64,000 bases of DNA from Herbaspirillum rhizosphaerae (GTDB lineage: Bacteria; Pseudomonadota; Gammaproteobacteria; Burkholderiales; Burkholderiaceae_D), in assembly GCF_001189965.1 (NCBI RefSeq), contig NZ_LFLU01000008.1, positions 168,920 to 232,919 on the forward strand, read 5' to 3'. The notes beneath the pieces were generated by a model. The model was given only the letters and a program-made list of their open reading frames with translations. It searched no databases and was not told where the DNA came from. The position numbers and the translations under genes are program-made. Position 1 is the stretch's first letter. Each line of letters begins with the position of its first letter. Shown here piece by piece: positions 19,345 through 28,674 of the stretch.

Positions 19345-20133
19345 TTATTCAGCAGATTTTTCGATCGCTGAAACCAGGCCTGGCACGTCGGTCAGGAACG
19401 GCGTATGGCCGGTGTTGAGCGTGAACTCCAGGCGAACCGGCGTGGCGGCGACCATTTTTTGCTGCAGGTAAGGGCTGACGACCTGATCCTGTGCGGTGTG
19501 GATGTAGACCTTGTCGACCTTGCCGAAGCGTTGCGCGGTCAGCTTCAACGGTGTGACGATAGGCGCCAGCGGCTCATCGATGATCAGGTCCGGCAACACC
19601 TTGCGCAAACCTTCCGGCGCACCGTTGGCAAACAGATCGGCGCGGGCCGCGTAGTTGACCGAGACCATGCCTTTGGCTTCGTCAATCTTCAGTGCCGGAC
19701 CGGCTTTGCTATCCCGGTCTTGCTTCGCCAGTGACAGCATCGATTCGCCGTCCTGCGGCAGATAGGCCGCCAGATACACGGCTGTCCTGACCTTGGCCGG
19801 GGCCGCTTCTGCTACCGCCGATATCGCGATGCCGCCAAAACTGTGACCCACCAGCACTACCGGCTTGGATTCGCCATTGATGGCCTTGAGTACCGTGTCG
19901 CGATACACGTCGCCGCTGACAAGATTGGTCGCCATCGGCGCACTCGGACGGCCCGGCAGATTGACGTTGATCACGCGATAGCCGTCAGCCTGCAGCCTGG
20001 CGCTGACGCCGTCCCAGATATGGGCGTCTTCAAATGCGCCGTGGACGAGGGCAATAGCCGGATTTTCTGCAGCCATTGCATGAACGCTGGCCAAGGCCAC
20101 GGAAGTCAATATCAAAACGTTTGCTACTTTCAT
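19345..20133 (-). CDS. Exported alpha/beta hydrolase
   Basis: A 262-residue hydrolase with a signal peptide (MKVANVLILTSVALASVHAMA). It has the HGAFEDAHIW oxyanion region, nucleophile serine in VGHSFGG, and histidine in NTGHTPFL. This is the EstC/salicylate-esterase-like group of small hydrolases (HGAxxxxxxW start). The start at 20133 follows AGGAGT and gives a clean signal peptide. It is divergent from an AraC regulator gene 64 bases away, which probably controls it. It has a distant relative at 36018-36809. Confidence 0.82.
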   Translation of the reverse strand: MKVANVLILTSVALASVHAMAAENPAIALVHGAFEDAHIWDGVSARLQADGYRVINVNLPGRPSAPMATNLVSGDVYRDTVLKAINGESKPVVLVGHSFGGIAISAVAEAAPAKVRTAVYLAAYLPQDGESMLSLAKQDRDSKAGPALKIDEAKGMVSVNYAARADLFANGAPEGLRKVLPDLIIDEPLAPIVTPLKLTAQRFGKVDKVYIHTAQDQVVSPYLQQKMVAATPVRLEFTLNTGHTPFLTDVPGLVSAIEKSAE

Positions 20134-20197
20134 GTCATACTCCTGGAGAAGGTCTATAAGATCGGAAACCACAGGGAGAATGATAGGAGTCAATGAC

Positions 20198-21217
20198 ATG
20201 ACAGCCCATATCCGAGAGCCCGGACTTCATGATCGATCGTCCGGAAGAATGGCGGACTATGACATGGCGGCTACCCGGGCTGATGTCTTGTCCCAAGTGC
20301 TGACCCTGATCCGTTTGCGTGGTGAACTGGTGTATTCGGCGCGGCTGAGAGGGCCGTGGTCCATTGCTTTTCCTAAGCGGGCGGCGCATTTCTATTTCGT
20401 CGAAACCGGTACGATGTGGATCAAGACGCAGGGTGCCGAGCCGATTGCCGTACATCAGGGCGATATGTTGCTGCTGCCGCATGGCATCGTCCACCAGATT
20501 TGCGACGATCCTGCCACGCCGCCGGCAGAAATCGGCAGCCTCATCAACGAACATTTTGATCGCGATAAGTCGGTGCTCGATTACGGCGGCGATGGCGCGC
20601 CGACTTCTCTTGTCGGCGGCCTGTTCCATTTCGAAGGCGGATCGCTGGCAGCCGTTATGGCGGCGCTCCCTCTGGTGGTGCATATTCCCAGTGAAGATGG
20701 CAAGACGCCGGATTGGTTACGCGCGCTCACCCATTTCCTGGTCAAGGAATCGCATGAGGTCGAGCCAGGTTCATCGCTGATGATCTCACGGTTGATCGAT
20801 TTGCTTGTGATACGTACGCTGCGTACCTGGGCCGCCAGTCAGACGCATCCGCGCAGTTGGGTAGGCGCACTGGGCGACGAACGTATCGGCCGCGCGCTCA
20901 ATGCCATCCATGCGGCGCCGTATCAGCCGTGGACGGTCGAGGGATTGGCCGGTATCGCCGCGATGTCGCGCTCGATTTTTGCAGAGCGCTTCACGGCACG
21001 GGTCGGCGAGGCGCCGTTGCACTATGTCAAACGACTGAAATTGACGTTGGCTGCGGACATGCTTGCCAGCGGCGGGTTGCGTGTCACCCAGGCAGCGGAA
21101 CGCGTCGGTTACGCGTCGGATGCGGCCTTCAGCCGAGCCTTCAAGGCGCAGTTCGGCTATGCACCGAGCGAGACAAGCAGGCTTCAGGACAGGGCGTCAG
21201 GCGACGCAAGCTCTTAG
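20198..21217 (+). CDS. AraC family transcriptional regulator with cupin sensor
   Basis: A 339-residue regulator. The N-terminal half is an AraC cupin_6-type domain (FYFVETGTMWIKTQG, VHQGDMLLLPHGIVHQI). The C-terminal half has the two helix-turn-helix motifs (LAGIAAMSRSIFAERFTARVG and VTQAAERVGYASDAAFSRAFK) and the closing FGYAPSE. AGGAGT precedes the ATG at 20198; an in-frame ATG at 20180 is less well placed. It is divergent from the exported hydrolase. Confidence 0.85.
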   Translation: MTAHIREPGLHDRSSGRMADYDMAATRADVLSQVLTLIRLRGELVYSARLRGPWSIAFPKRAAHFYFVETGTMWIKTQGAEPIAVHQGDMLLLPHGIVHQICDDPATPPAEIGSLINEHFDRDKSVLDYGGDGAPTSLVGGLFHFEGGSLAAVMAALPLVVHIPSEDGKTPDWLRALTHFLVKESHEVEPGSSLMISRLIDLLVIRTLRTWAASQTHPRSWVGALGDERIGRALNAIHAAPYQPWTVEGLAGIAAMSRSIFAERFTARVGEAPLHYVKRLKLTLAADMLASGGLRVTQAAERVGYASDAAFSRAFKAQFGYAPSETSRLQDRASGDASS

Positions 21218-21325
21218 ATGCGAGCAGACTAAAAGGTGTTTTCCAGGCCTCTTGATGGTTCGGCTTACTCGTTCTTCCGATGATATGTTGGGATCCCGAT
21301 TCGACAGTAGCCGCCATGGATTCCC

Positions 21326-22225
21326 TTAATTTTTGTTCTCGTGTATTTCTGCAGGAAGCGGCATGCGATAGATTCGGCCAGACGAGCTGGAAATCGAAGT
21401 CACATAAAGGACCTGTTCAGCAACCGAGATTGCCAGGTTCGAATGGTGCGCGCCAGGCACCTCTATTGTTTTGATATGTTCCCCTTTTGCATTTAAGACC
21501 CAACATCCATCGCCGTTAAATAACGCCACATAGATCAGTCCGTGAGGCCCCACACGAATACCGTCCGGCGTATGGCGGCCAGTAGAAGAGGGTGGGGCAA
21601 GAGAGTCGAGCTGAGCAAATATCTTCGGCCTGTCCAACGTCCCGTCATCGTTGATCCGATAGCGGAGGATCCTGTCGGCGCCGCTTTCTCCCATGTACAA
21701 AATCTTGCCGTCCGGGGATACCGCAATACCATTTGCATTGTCGATGCCATCTGCGACTTTTTGCGGCACATCGCTGGCGTGCGGCAAAAGAAATACCTGT
21801 CCTTCACCGGGACGATCACCCGAGGCCGTGAAATACACATCGCCACGGTCGTTCGTAACCAGATCATTCGGGTGAGAGAATCGCTCTCCCGAACGTGAAT
21901 GCTTGATCGTCCCCAGGCGCGCCCCATTCAGCGAGATTTTTTCAATCGCGCCGCTATCGTAACAAGCCACCAACAAGCTTCCATTTGCAGCGACAAGCCC
22001 ATTGGCTCCGCATCCCGGCAATTTTGCGACCGTCGCGTAGCTGCTGCCATTAAGTTTATTCACGGTGGAAGCCTGATAGTCCACGAAATAGAGCGCCCCA
22101 TTAACGACGATCGTCCCCTCCGGAAAACCAAGACCATCTGCAACGATATCGGTATTCGGCGACCCGGCGAATGCGCCGCTTGCCAGTAACGTTGTAAGTA
22201 CAAATCCTGCTAGCCATTTGAACAT
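21326..22225 (-). CDS. Exported SMP-30/gluconolactonase-like beta-propeller protein
   Basis: A 299-residue protein with a signal peptide (ending AGAFA near residue 21) and an SMP-30/NHL-type six-bladed propeller. The repeats include GLGFPEGTIVVNGALYFVD, HPNDLVTNDRGDVYFTAS, NANGIAVSPDGKILYMGES and TPDGIRVGPHGLIYVAL. The conserved acidic and Asn residues of the metal site (FPEG, HPND, NANG, TPDG) are present. Family members hydrolyse sugar lactones or similar esters. It is the last of a minus-strand series that starts with a MarR gene at 24824. Confidence 0.8.
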   Translation of the reverse strand: MFKWLAGFVLTTLLASGAFAGSPNTDIVADGLGFPEGTIVVNGALYFVDYQASTVNKLNGSSYATVAKLPGCGANGLVAANGSLLVACYDSGAIEKISLNGARLGTIKHSRSGERFSHPNDLVTNDRGDVYFTASGDRPGEGQVFLLPHASDVPQKVADGIDNANGIAVSPDGKILYMGESGADRILRYRINDDGTLDRPKIFAQLDSLAPPSSTGRHTPDGIRVGPHGLIYVALFNGDGCWVLNAKGEHIKTIEVPGAHHSNLAISVAEQVLYVTSISSSSGRIYRMPLPAEIHENKN

Positions 22226-22307
22226 GGGGACATTTCCAGTTGCTGATTGATCGGTGCGAGCAGGCGGCATGGCCTTTTATCCAACGATACCGCCGCGCTG
22301 CCTTCGC

Positions 22308-23276
22308 TCAAGGAAGCATGACAACCCGGCCAAATGCCTGCCTTGAACTTACGTAGGTGTGTGCGGCGCGCGCTTCCTGCAATGGAAAGGTCTTGTCGAT
22401 GACGACTTGCAACTCTCCAGCCGCAACGCGTTCCAGCAGCGTCTGCACATTGCCGTGGACACGATGGTGCTCAGTGTCCAGAAGTGTTGGAAAGAAGACG
22501 CCATGCAAGCTCTGGTTTCCCCTCCATAAGCTCACCGGATCGAGCCGGTCCTGATCACGGCCCGACACGCCGACAGTAACGAGCCGCCCCTTATACGCAA
22601 GCGCCTGAACACCACGCGTCAGAGTGCTCCCTGCAATGCTGTCGACAATGAGATCCACACCGCGACCATCGGTCAGCGTCGCAATCTCTTTGACAAAATC
22701 GCTGTCGACGTAGTTTATTCCAGCCGTCATGCCGTAAGACGTCAGGCGCGACAAGCGTGTGTCGTCCGACGCGGTGGCGTACACGGTAGCGCCGGCGCGG
22801 TGAGCCAGTTGTATTGCGGCCAGCCCCAGCGCACCGGCGCCCGCGTGGATCAGCACCGATTCCCCGCTGACCAGACTGCCCGCTTCAAACAGGCATTCGT
22901 ACGCCGTTCCCCACGCAACGGGTACGGCCGCGGCGACAGCCATGTCCAATGACTCTGGAATCAGCCAGGTATCGGCCGCCGGAGCCGCCACACGCTGCGC
23001 ATGCGACCCCCATGAAAGAACTGCTACAACCCGGTCGCCCGGTTGACGATCATGCACGTTCGCGCCAACCTCCAGGACTATCCCTGCGCACTGGTAGCCC
23101 ACAATGTGGGGAACACGCGCCAGGGGGCGAATTTCCCGGTTGATCAGATCGCCGCCCTCTACCGAGATGGCCTTGATTTCGATCAGTACCTCATTGGGTG
23201 CACATGTCGGTTCATCGACCGTTTCATAGCGAAACACATCCGGTGTCCCATTCTCATAATAGACCGCTGCTTGCAT
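22308..23276 (-). CDS. Zinc-independent quinone oxidoreductase/MDR-type alcohol dehydrogenase
   Basis: A 322-residue medium-chain dehydrogenase of the NADPH:quinone reductase group. It has the N-terminal GroES-like fold (VGYQCAGIVLEVG), the cofactor motif HAGAGALGLAAIQLAHRAGA and the segment GRGVDLIVDSIAGSTL. The cysteine-rich structural zinc loop is absent, as expected for this group. AAGGAGA precedes the ATG at 23276. It sits in a MarR-headed cluster suggestive of electrophile or quinone stress, which is inference. Confidence 0.85.
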   Translation of the reverse strand: MQAAVYYENGTPDVFRYETVDEPTCAPNEVLIEIKAISVEGGDLINREIRPLARVPHIVGYQCAGIVLEVGANVHDRQPGDRVVAVLSWGSHAQRVAAPAADTWLIPESLDMAVAAAVPVAWGTAYECLFEAGSLVSGESVLIHAGAGALGLAAIQLAHRAGATVYATASDDTRLSRLTSYGMTAGINYVDSDFVKEIATLTDGRGVDLIVDSIAGSTLTRGVQALAYKGRLVTVGVSGRDQDRLDPVSLWRGNQSLHGVFFPTLLDTEHHRVHGNVQTLLERVAAGELQVVIDKTFPLQEARAAHTYVSSRQAFGRVVMLP

Positions 23277-23299
23277 TGGATTTCTCCTTGACGTGAGGA

Positions 23300-23791
23300 T
23301 TACTGTGCCGCGATCGGGACGATGGCGCCGATACGCCAACCGGCAGGGGTGCGAACCACAACTTCATAGACGAGATACGATGCCGTGCGGGCGTCGGCAG
23401 CAGAATGGCCGAGCGTAATCTGCGTGGGTGCGTAGAGCTGCGCCACGTCCGGCGTCAAGGGGATCACCCGCATCTTGGTCAGATCCGGCTCAAACTTCCA
23501 CACGCCTTTGAATGTTTCCCGAAAATGATCAATGAGCTCCGACTTTCCCCAGAACTGGTATGGCCGAGCCACGAACACGACAGGGTCTCCGACTTCGCTC
23601 GGGGCCGCAAAGACTGCGTCAAATGCCGCAAGGTCGTGCGCCGTCGCAGCTTGGGCCTGCCGCTCAAAAACTTCTTTTATCTGCTGTCGGTCGGTCTCGG
23701 TAAAGGTGGTTGCCGCGATGCCGGCATGCGAGACCAGCAAGGTTGCGCAAGCAACTGCAACATACAGTGTCGCTTTAAATTGCATTTTCAT
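23300..23791 (-). CDS. Exported NTF2-like (SnoaL/SgcJ-type) protein
   Basis: A 163-residue protein with a signal peptide and an NTF2-like domain (RQAQAATAHDLAAFDAVFAAP, RPYQFWGKSELIDHF). It is a paralogue of the adjacent upstream gene: both share the VSFVARAYQFWGK-type core and end in an Ile-Leu/Val-Pro-x-x-Ala-Gln tail. The catalytic or binding role is unknown. AAGGAAA precedes the ATG at 23791. Confidence 0.75.
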   Translation of the reverse strand: MKMQFKATLYVAVACATLLVSHAGIAATTFTETDRQQIKEVFERQAQAATAHDLAAFDAVFAAPSEVGDPVVFVARPYQFWGKSELIDHFRETFKGVWKFEPDLTKMRVIPLTPDVAQLYAPTQITLGHSAADARTASYLVYEVVVRTPAGWRIGAIVPIAAQ

Positions 23792-23802
23792 TTTTTGTTT
23801 CC

Positions 23803-24294
23803 TTATTGAGCGGGGACGGGAAGAATGGCGGTGAAGCGCCAACCTTGGGATGTGTGCACAGCAAATTGATTGATCAGGAAGGTCGCGGTAACGGCGTCTT
23901 TGCCCGGTGCTCCGAAAGTCACTTTGGTCGGCACGTAGATCTGCACCGTGTCCGTGCTCACCGTGACTATCCGGCTACGCGCCATATCGGGCTCCAGATG
24001 CCATGTTCCCTTGAAAATCTCCTCAAAGTGTTTCATGACCTCTTTTTTTCCCCAGAACTGATAGGCGCGGGCAACGAAGGAAACCGGGGACGATTGATCG
24101 TCAAGGCTGTCGGCCAAAATACTGTCAAGTCTGCCGAGGTCGTGCGCGTTCTCGGCATCCACCTGTTTCAAGAACAGGGCGCGAACAGCCTCGCCGTCGC
24201 CGGCTCCTTTTTCCTGGGCGTAAGCCATGGCGCTTGATGCCGCTGCTATAACTATCGTCGCAATCAAACGTGTCGCAAGAAATCGCTTAAACAT
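23803..24294 (-). CDS. Exported NTF2-like (SnoaL/SgcJ-type) protein, paralogue
   Basis: A 163-residue protein, the same length as its downstream neighbour and clearly homologous to it. It has a signal peptide (ending AMAYAQ) and an NTF2-like fold with KQVDAENAHDLGRLDSILADS, VARAYQFWGKKEVMKHFEE and the ending RFTAILPVPAQ. The pair probably arose by tandem duplication and lies 11 bases apart. It follows a MarR-type regulator gene on the same strand. Confidence 0.78.
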   Translation of the reverse strand: MFKRFLATRLIATIVIAAASSAMAYAQEKGAGDGEAVRALFLKQVDAENAHDLGRLDSILADSLDDQSSPVSFVARAYQFWGKKEVMKHFEEIFKGTWHLEPDMARSRIVTVSTDTVQIYVPTKVTFGAPGKDAVTATFLINQFAVHTSQGWRFTAILPVPAQ

Positions 24295-24380
24295 AATTAT
24301 CCTTATATGCCCCTATATGTAACGCATTGAGAGGCGAGGGCGTGCTGCACAATGCTTTCCGTTTTGCTGCCTGATTTTTG

Positions 24381-24824
24381 CTACGGTGAGATTTCCAGAT
24401 CCAAGGTAGTAACGCGATACATGATGCGGCGCATTGCCAAGGCATCCTCTTTGCCGAAAATTGTTTCGAACTGCTGCTGGGCGCGCTCCCAGGCTACTCT
24501 ACCCTGAGCCTCTTTGGCCTTTCCCGCATCGGTCAAGGTGATTTCCCGTTCTCTGCGATCGCTCGCGCCCACCGCGATGGTGATTAGTCCGTCTCGCTCA
24601 AGGGGGCGCAAGTTATGCCCCATTGTTGCTCTGTCAGTGACCAGGGCCTCAGCCAGCTCGGCAATGGATAGCATGCCGCGGGTAGCGATCAGATTCAAAA
24701 TTGCGTACTGCGTGATCCGCAAATCAGTTGGCGCCATGCATCCATCATAAAACCGCCCCAAATGTCGGGCAGCTTTGCGAATGGCCGTGCTGTTGCAGAT
24801 TCCGGGTGAAAGGTCTTTGGGCAT
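24381..24824 (-). CDS. MarR family transcriptional regulator
   Basis: A 147-residue winged-helix regulator with the MarR core: ITQYAILNLIATRGMLSIAELAEAL, recognition helix DRATMGHNLRPLERDGLI and wing SDRREREITLT. MarR proteins usually repress their own operon and a linked detoxification gene until a small aromatic or oxidant binds. It heads the minus-strand group of two NTF2-like proteins, a quinone-reductase-like enzyme and an SMP-30 protein, which is the likely regulon. Confidence 0.85.
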   Translation of the reverse strand: MPKDLSPGICNSTAIRKAARHLGRFYDGCMAPTDLRITQYAILNLIATRGMLSIAELAEALVTDRATMGHNLRPLERDGLITIAVGASDRREREITLTDAGKAKEAQGRVAWERAQQQFETIFGKEDALAMRRIMYRVTTLDLEISP

Positions 24825-25016
24825 AAGTCCAGCTTAACGATCGATTTGCGACAATAATAAGGGCATATAAGTATATCTGTCAATCACAGCGCATTTCTTC
24901 CTCAACTATCCCCGTACCGAGGTACAAATGCCGGCGAACAGTCATTCACCGAACAGAACCGGACCGATATATTGTTGCAATAAACCGGTCCGGCTGACAC
25001 TCACCCCACGCAGCGC

Positions 25017-26033
25017 TTAGCGGCGATCTCCCGGCAGCGGAGCATTCGGCGCAACCAGGCCTTGTTCGCGCAGCTCATGCCAGAATTGCTGCGGAATAAT
25101 CGCAGACAAGGCCAGTTGATCTTCTGCCAGGCGCTCAGGTTTGCTGGCGCCGGGGATCACCGCGGCGACTGCGGGATTGGCCAGCGAGAATTGCAGCGCC
25201 GCCGCTTTGATACTCACGCCGTGACGCTCTGCCGCGGCCTTGATGCGGGCCACCTTGGCGATGATGTCAGCTGAGGCCGGCTGGTATTCGAAGTTGGCGC
25301 CGCCGGCCAGGATGCCGGAGCTGTATGGGCCGCCGACAACGATTTCCATGCCCAGCCGGGCAGCGTCCGGCATCACGCGCTGCAGGGCGCGCTCGTGGTC
25401 CAGCAGCGTGTAACGGCCGGCAAGCAGGAAACCGTCCGGCTGGGCTTCCTGCAATTCCATCGTCAGTTCAATCGGTTCCACCCGGTTCACACCCAATCCC
25501 CAGGCCTTGATCACGCCTTCGTCGCGCAGGCGGGTGAGCACCCGGAATGCGCCAGTGCGCGCTTCTTCGAAACGCGCCAGCCATTCGTCGCCATAGAAAT
25601 CCTGCGCTATGTCGTGCACCCAGACGATGTCCAGGCGGTCGGTGCCCATGCGCTTGAGGCTGTCGTCGATGGAGCGCAGGGTGGCGTCGGCCGAGTAATC
25701 GTTGATGACCTTGTTCTTGCGGCCGTGCTCAAAGACCGTTCCCTTTTCGCCGAATTCCTGAGGGCCGCTCACGATTTCATCGAGCACGATGCGGCCGACT
25801 TTGGTGCTGATGACGTAGTCGTCGCGCTTGTGCCCGGCCAGGGCTTGCCCCAGGCGGATTTCCGCCAGGCCGGCGCCGTAGAAGGGGGCGGTATCGTAAT
25901 AGCGGATGCCGTGCTCCCAGGCTGCGCGAACGGTGGCGGCGGCTTCCGCCTCGGGGATGTTACGGAACATGTTGCCCAGCGGCGCCGTGCCGAAGCCGAG
26001 AACGCTGCCTGCAAGTTTGTCCTTGATGCTCAT
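25017..26033 (-). CDS. Aldo/keto reductase (D-threo-aldose dehydrogenase-like)
   Basis: A 338-residue AKR. It shows GFGTAPLGNMF near the N-terminus, the catalytic Asp-Tyr segment IRYYDTAPFYGAGLAEIRLG, the lysine in VISTKVGR, the histidine in DIVWVHDI and the cofactor region VIPGASKPERL. This form is the L-fucose/D-threo-aldose 1-dehydrogenase and pyridoxal dehydrogenase branch. AGGAG precedes the ATG at 26033. It is divergent from a LysR gene 100 bases away. Confidence 0.85.
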   Translation of the reverse strand: MSIKDKLAGSVLGFGTAPLGNMFRNIPEAEAAATVRAAWEHGIRYYDTAPFYGAGLAEIRLGQALAGHKRDDYVISTKVGRIVLDEIVSGPQEFGEKGTVFEHGRKNKVINDYSADATLRSIDDSLKRMGTDRLDIVWVHDIAQDFYGDEWLARFEEARTGAFRVLTRLRDEGVIKAWGLGVNRVEPIELTMELQEAQPDGFLLAGRYTLLDHERALQRVMPDAARLGMEIVVGGPYSSGILAGGANFEYQPASADIIAKVARIKAAAERHGVSIKAAALQFSLANPAVAAVIPGASKPERLAEDQLALSAIIPQQFWHELREQGLVAPNAPLPGDRR

Positions 26034-26133
26034 GATCAACTCCTGAAATTGGTTAAGGTGGAGCGATTTTAGGGTGGCTAATTGAGTCTGTCCAAGACAT
26101 AATATGACCTGGTTGAGTCCTTGGAGGTCTGAT

Positions 26134-27069
26134 ATGTTGGATATTCGGCAATTACATTATTTCGCCACGGTGGCAGAGGAAGAACACGTCGGGCGCGCGG
26201 CCGAGCGCCTGCATATCTCGCAATCCCCGCTCAGCCGGCAGATCGCCCAACTTGAAGAGCGGCTCGGTCTCACGCTGTTCGAGCGTAGCCAGCAGCGCAT
26301 CAGACTGACGGCGGACGGACGGACTTTTCTGGGGGAGACGCAGGCGTTTCTGGCGCATGCCAAACGCCTGGAATCGATGGCGCGCCGTCTCGGCAGCGGC
26401 GACGACGGCGGCCTGTGCATCGGCTATCTGGAAAACGCCATGCACTCGGGAGTGCTCAACAGTGCGCTGCGCGAACTGCTGACCGAACGGCCGTCGATCC
26501 ATATCGCGCTCTACAATTACTCCAACACCGCCCAGCTCGAAGGCTTGCGCCAACGCAGCCTGGATGTCGGGCTCATCTGCGAGCCGGTGCCTCCCGACGA
26601 CCCGGAACTGGTGTCCTATCAGGTGTTGAGCGACCCGATGCTGCTGGCGCTGCCGGTCGGCCATCCGCTGGCGCGCGCAAAGAAATTCACGCCGCAAGAC
26701 CTGGCGGCGCAAAAGTGGATCGGCGTCATCCACAAGGAAAGCGTCCGCACGCACGACAACTTCATCGCCGCTTGCGCGCAGGCAGGATTCGCGCCGAGCA
26801 TCACGCTGGAAGTCAGCGAACCGCTGGCAGCACTGGGGCTGGTGGCTGCCGGCCTGGGTGTGACGATGGTGCAGAAGAGCTTGCACCAGCAAGGACCCGA
26901 GGGCGTGGTGCTGCATGAAATCCCGTGGCTTAACTACCGCGCGTCGCTGTGGGTGGCGTGGCATAAAGTGGCGTTGCGCCCGCTGGTGACGCATTTCCGC
27001 GAACTGCTTCAGCGCTCGCGGATGATTGCGCCGGCGAGGAAAACAAAGGCGATTGCGCTTACGGTGTGA
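26134..27069 (+). CDS. LysR family transcriptional regulator
   Basis: A 311-residue regulator with the typical LysR N-terminus (LRQLHYFATVAEEEHVGRAAERLHISQSPLSRQ region) and an effector domain of the BenM/CatR-like type. The start at 26134 follows TTGGAGG. In the gap to the divergent aldo/keto reductase gene, an inverted repeat GTCT-N6-AGAC lies at 26085-26098, a plausible LysR site. It likely activates the reductase gene. Confidence 0.88.
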   Translation: MLDIRQLHYFATVAEEEHVGRAAERLHISQSPLSRQIAQLEERLGLTLFERSQQRIRLTADGRTFLGETQAFLAHAKRLESMARRLGSGDDGGLCIGYLENAMHSGVLNSALRELLTERPSIHIALYNYSNTAQLEGLRQRSLDVGLICEPVPPDDPELVSYQVLSDPMLLALPVGHPLARAKKFTPQDLAAQKWIGVIHKESVRTHDNFIAACAQAGFAPSITLEVSEPLAALGLVAAGLGVTMVQKSLHQQGPEGVVLHEIPWLNYRASLWVAWHKVALRPLVTHFRELLQRSRMIAPARKTKAIALTV

Positions 27070-27120
27070 AGCTGGATTGTCGGGCCGGCCGCCATGGCAG
27101 GCATCCGCACGGCATGACTG

Positions 27121-27198
27121 TCGTCCTGACGAAAGTCAGGACCCAGCGGCGTATTGACCGTTTTCACGACACTGGATCCCAGCGTTCGCTGGGACGAC
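27121..27198. repeat. Two-hairpin repetitive extragenic element
   Basis: Two perfect hairpins face each other: GTCCTGAC-GAAA-GTCAGGAC at 27123-27142 and TCCCAGC-GTTC-GCTGGGA at 27177-27194, about 35 bases apart. The outer ends (TCGTCC and GGACGA) are also inverted. This layout is that of REP/BIME-type elements scattered between genes in many proteobacteria, but no other copy is in this window. Confidence 0.55.
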
Positions 27199-27287
27199 TG
27201 CTTCAGGAAAACAGGCTTAACTGAACGGCATTAACGCATTTGCGGCGTTTGTCAGACTTCCTGACGACGCCTCGCTGGCGTCGATAG

Positions 27288-27322
27288 TTATCCCCACATT
27301 CTGTGCACAGACCTGTGGACAA
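27288..27322. other. DnaA-box-like inverted pair around a CTGTGCACAG palindrome
   Basis: TTATCCCCA at 27288-27296 and TGTGGACAA (TTGTCCACA on the other strand) at 27314-27322 each differ from the DnaA box TTATCCACA by one base. They face each other symmetrically around the perfect palindrome CTGTGCACAG at 27301-27310. No replication gene is near, so this would be a non-origin DnaA site if real. Confidence 0.35.
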
Positions 27323-27384
27323 GCTGAGGGGAGTTCAACTATCTCCTTGATTTCATTGAGAACTATGACGCTGCACGCAAAGTG

Positions 27385-28674
27385 TCAGTTTCGTTCGCGA
27401 GTAGTCTTCGATACCGCAATCGCGACGCCGCCCAGGAAAGCCGCGCCCCCCAGCATCAGCAAGGACATCTTGTAGTCCGGCGAAATCGATCTGACGTAGC
27501 CGACCAGGAGAGGGCCGAGGAACTGTCCGATCAGATTGCCCACGCCGCTGACGAAAGCCACCGCGGGCATCGCCTTGCGCAGAGGCAGAATTTCAGTCAA
27601 CCGCGAAAAGATCAGCGGCATGAGCATCTTCAGGGTGAACCCGATCAGGATGAAGAGCGCGATCTGTACATAGAACAGGGGCGCCGGGATAAACGCCGCC
27701 ACCGCCATCAGCAAGCCCGTGATCATGGTCGGTATCGCCGCGTGCCAACGACGCTCCTGGCCGTGCTTGTCGGAGCGGCGGCTGATGTAGTAGATCCCCA
27801 GCATGGACATGACGAAGGGTGCGCCGGCGAAGAAGCCGATCGCGGTTTCGCTCAGTTGGCCATACGACTTCATCACCGTCGGCAACCACAAAGTAATGCC
27901 GTACAGCAGAATGGTGTTGAGACCGAAGCCCAGGGTCATGAGCCACACGGCAGGTTCGTTGAAAATCGTCCACCAGGAATCCGCTTCCGGTTCCTTGTGC
28001 GCAGCCTGCTCTTCGGCCAGCGTCTGCTTGATGGCATCGCGATCGTTCGACGGCAGCCAGCTTGCCGTATCGAGGCTTTTGGGAATCGACTTGAACCAGA
28101 TCAGGCAAAAGATCCAGGCGGGCAATCCCTCTGCGATCAGCATGACGCGCCAGTCGTAGTGGGCGATGATGGCGCCCGAGATCGGCCCCGCCAGAAAACC
28201 TCCCAGCGGCGCGCCCAGATTCCAGATGCCGAATGCCCGGCCGCGCTCGGCCTTCATGAACCACTGCGCCAGCAGGATCGAGGTGCCGGCATACACAGGA
28301 CCTTCCGCCAGGCCGAGCAGGATCCGCACGCTCAGCACTTGCCAGAATGTCGTGGCCAGCCCGGTCAGCATGGCGGCAGCGCCGAACAGCACCAGGCAGA
28401 CAGCGACCAGGCGGCGCGCGCCGAATTTCATTGCCAGGTAGCCGGCCAGCAATTGCGTCAGCGCATAGCCCCAGGCGAAGGCGCCGCCGATCCAGCCGCC
28501 CTGGGTCGACGTCAGGCCCAGCTCCTTGGTCATGTGCGGCAGCGCCATGGCGATATTGACGCGGTCGAAATACGACAGCATGTAGACGATGAACACGGTC
28601 GGCAGAATAACCAGCCACCTGTTCCGCCCGATGTCGAGCCCGTTGTTCAGCTCGCCGGTGATGGTGTTTTGCAT
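27385..28674 (-). CDS. MFS transporter, anion:cation symporter (sugar acid) family
   Basis: A 429-residue inner-membrane transporter with twelve-helix MFS pattern. ACS-family landmarks are YMLSYFDRVNIAMALPHM, the loop GYLAMKFGARR and GLAEGPVYAGTSILLAQWF. This family carries sugar acids such as galactonate, glucarate or tartrate with protons. CGAGGAG precedes the ATG at 28674. It is the last gene of a three-gene minus-strand operon with an isomerase and an enolase-superfamily enzyme, whose substrate it probably imports. Confidence 0.85.
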   Translation of the reverse strand: MQNTITGELNNGLDIGRNRWLVILPTVFIVYMLSYFDRVNIAMALPHMTKELGLTSTQGGWIGGAFAWGYALTQLLAGYLAMKFGARRLVAVCLVLFGAAAMLTGLATTFWQVLSVRILLGLAEGPVYAGTSILLAQWFMKAERGRAFGIWNLGAPLGGFLAGPISGAIIAHYDWRVMLIAEGLPAWIFCLIWFKSIPKSLDTASWLPSNDRDAIKQTLAEEQAAHKEPEADSWWTIFNEPAVWLMTLGFGLNTILLYGITLWLPTVMKSYGQLSETAIGFFAGAPFVMSMLGIYYISRRSDKHGQERRWHAAIPTMITGLLMAVAAFIPAPLFYVQIALFILIGFTLKMLMPLIFSRLTEILPLRKAMPAVAFVSGVGNLIGQFLGPLLVGYVRSISPDYKMSLLMLGGAAFLGGVAIAVSKTTRERN

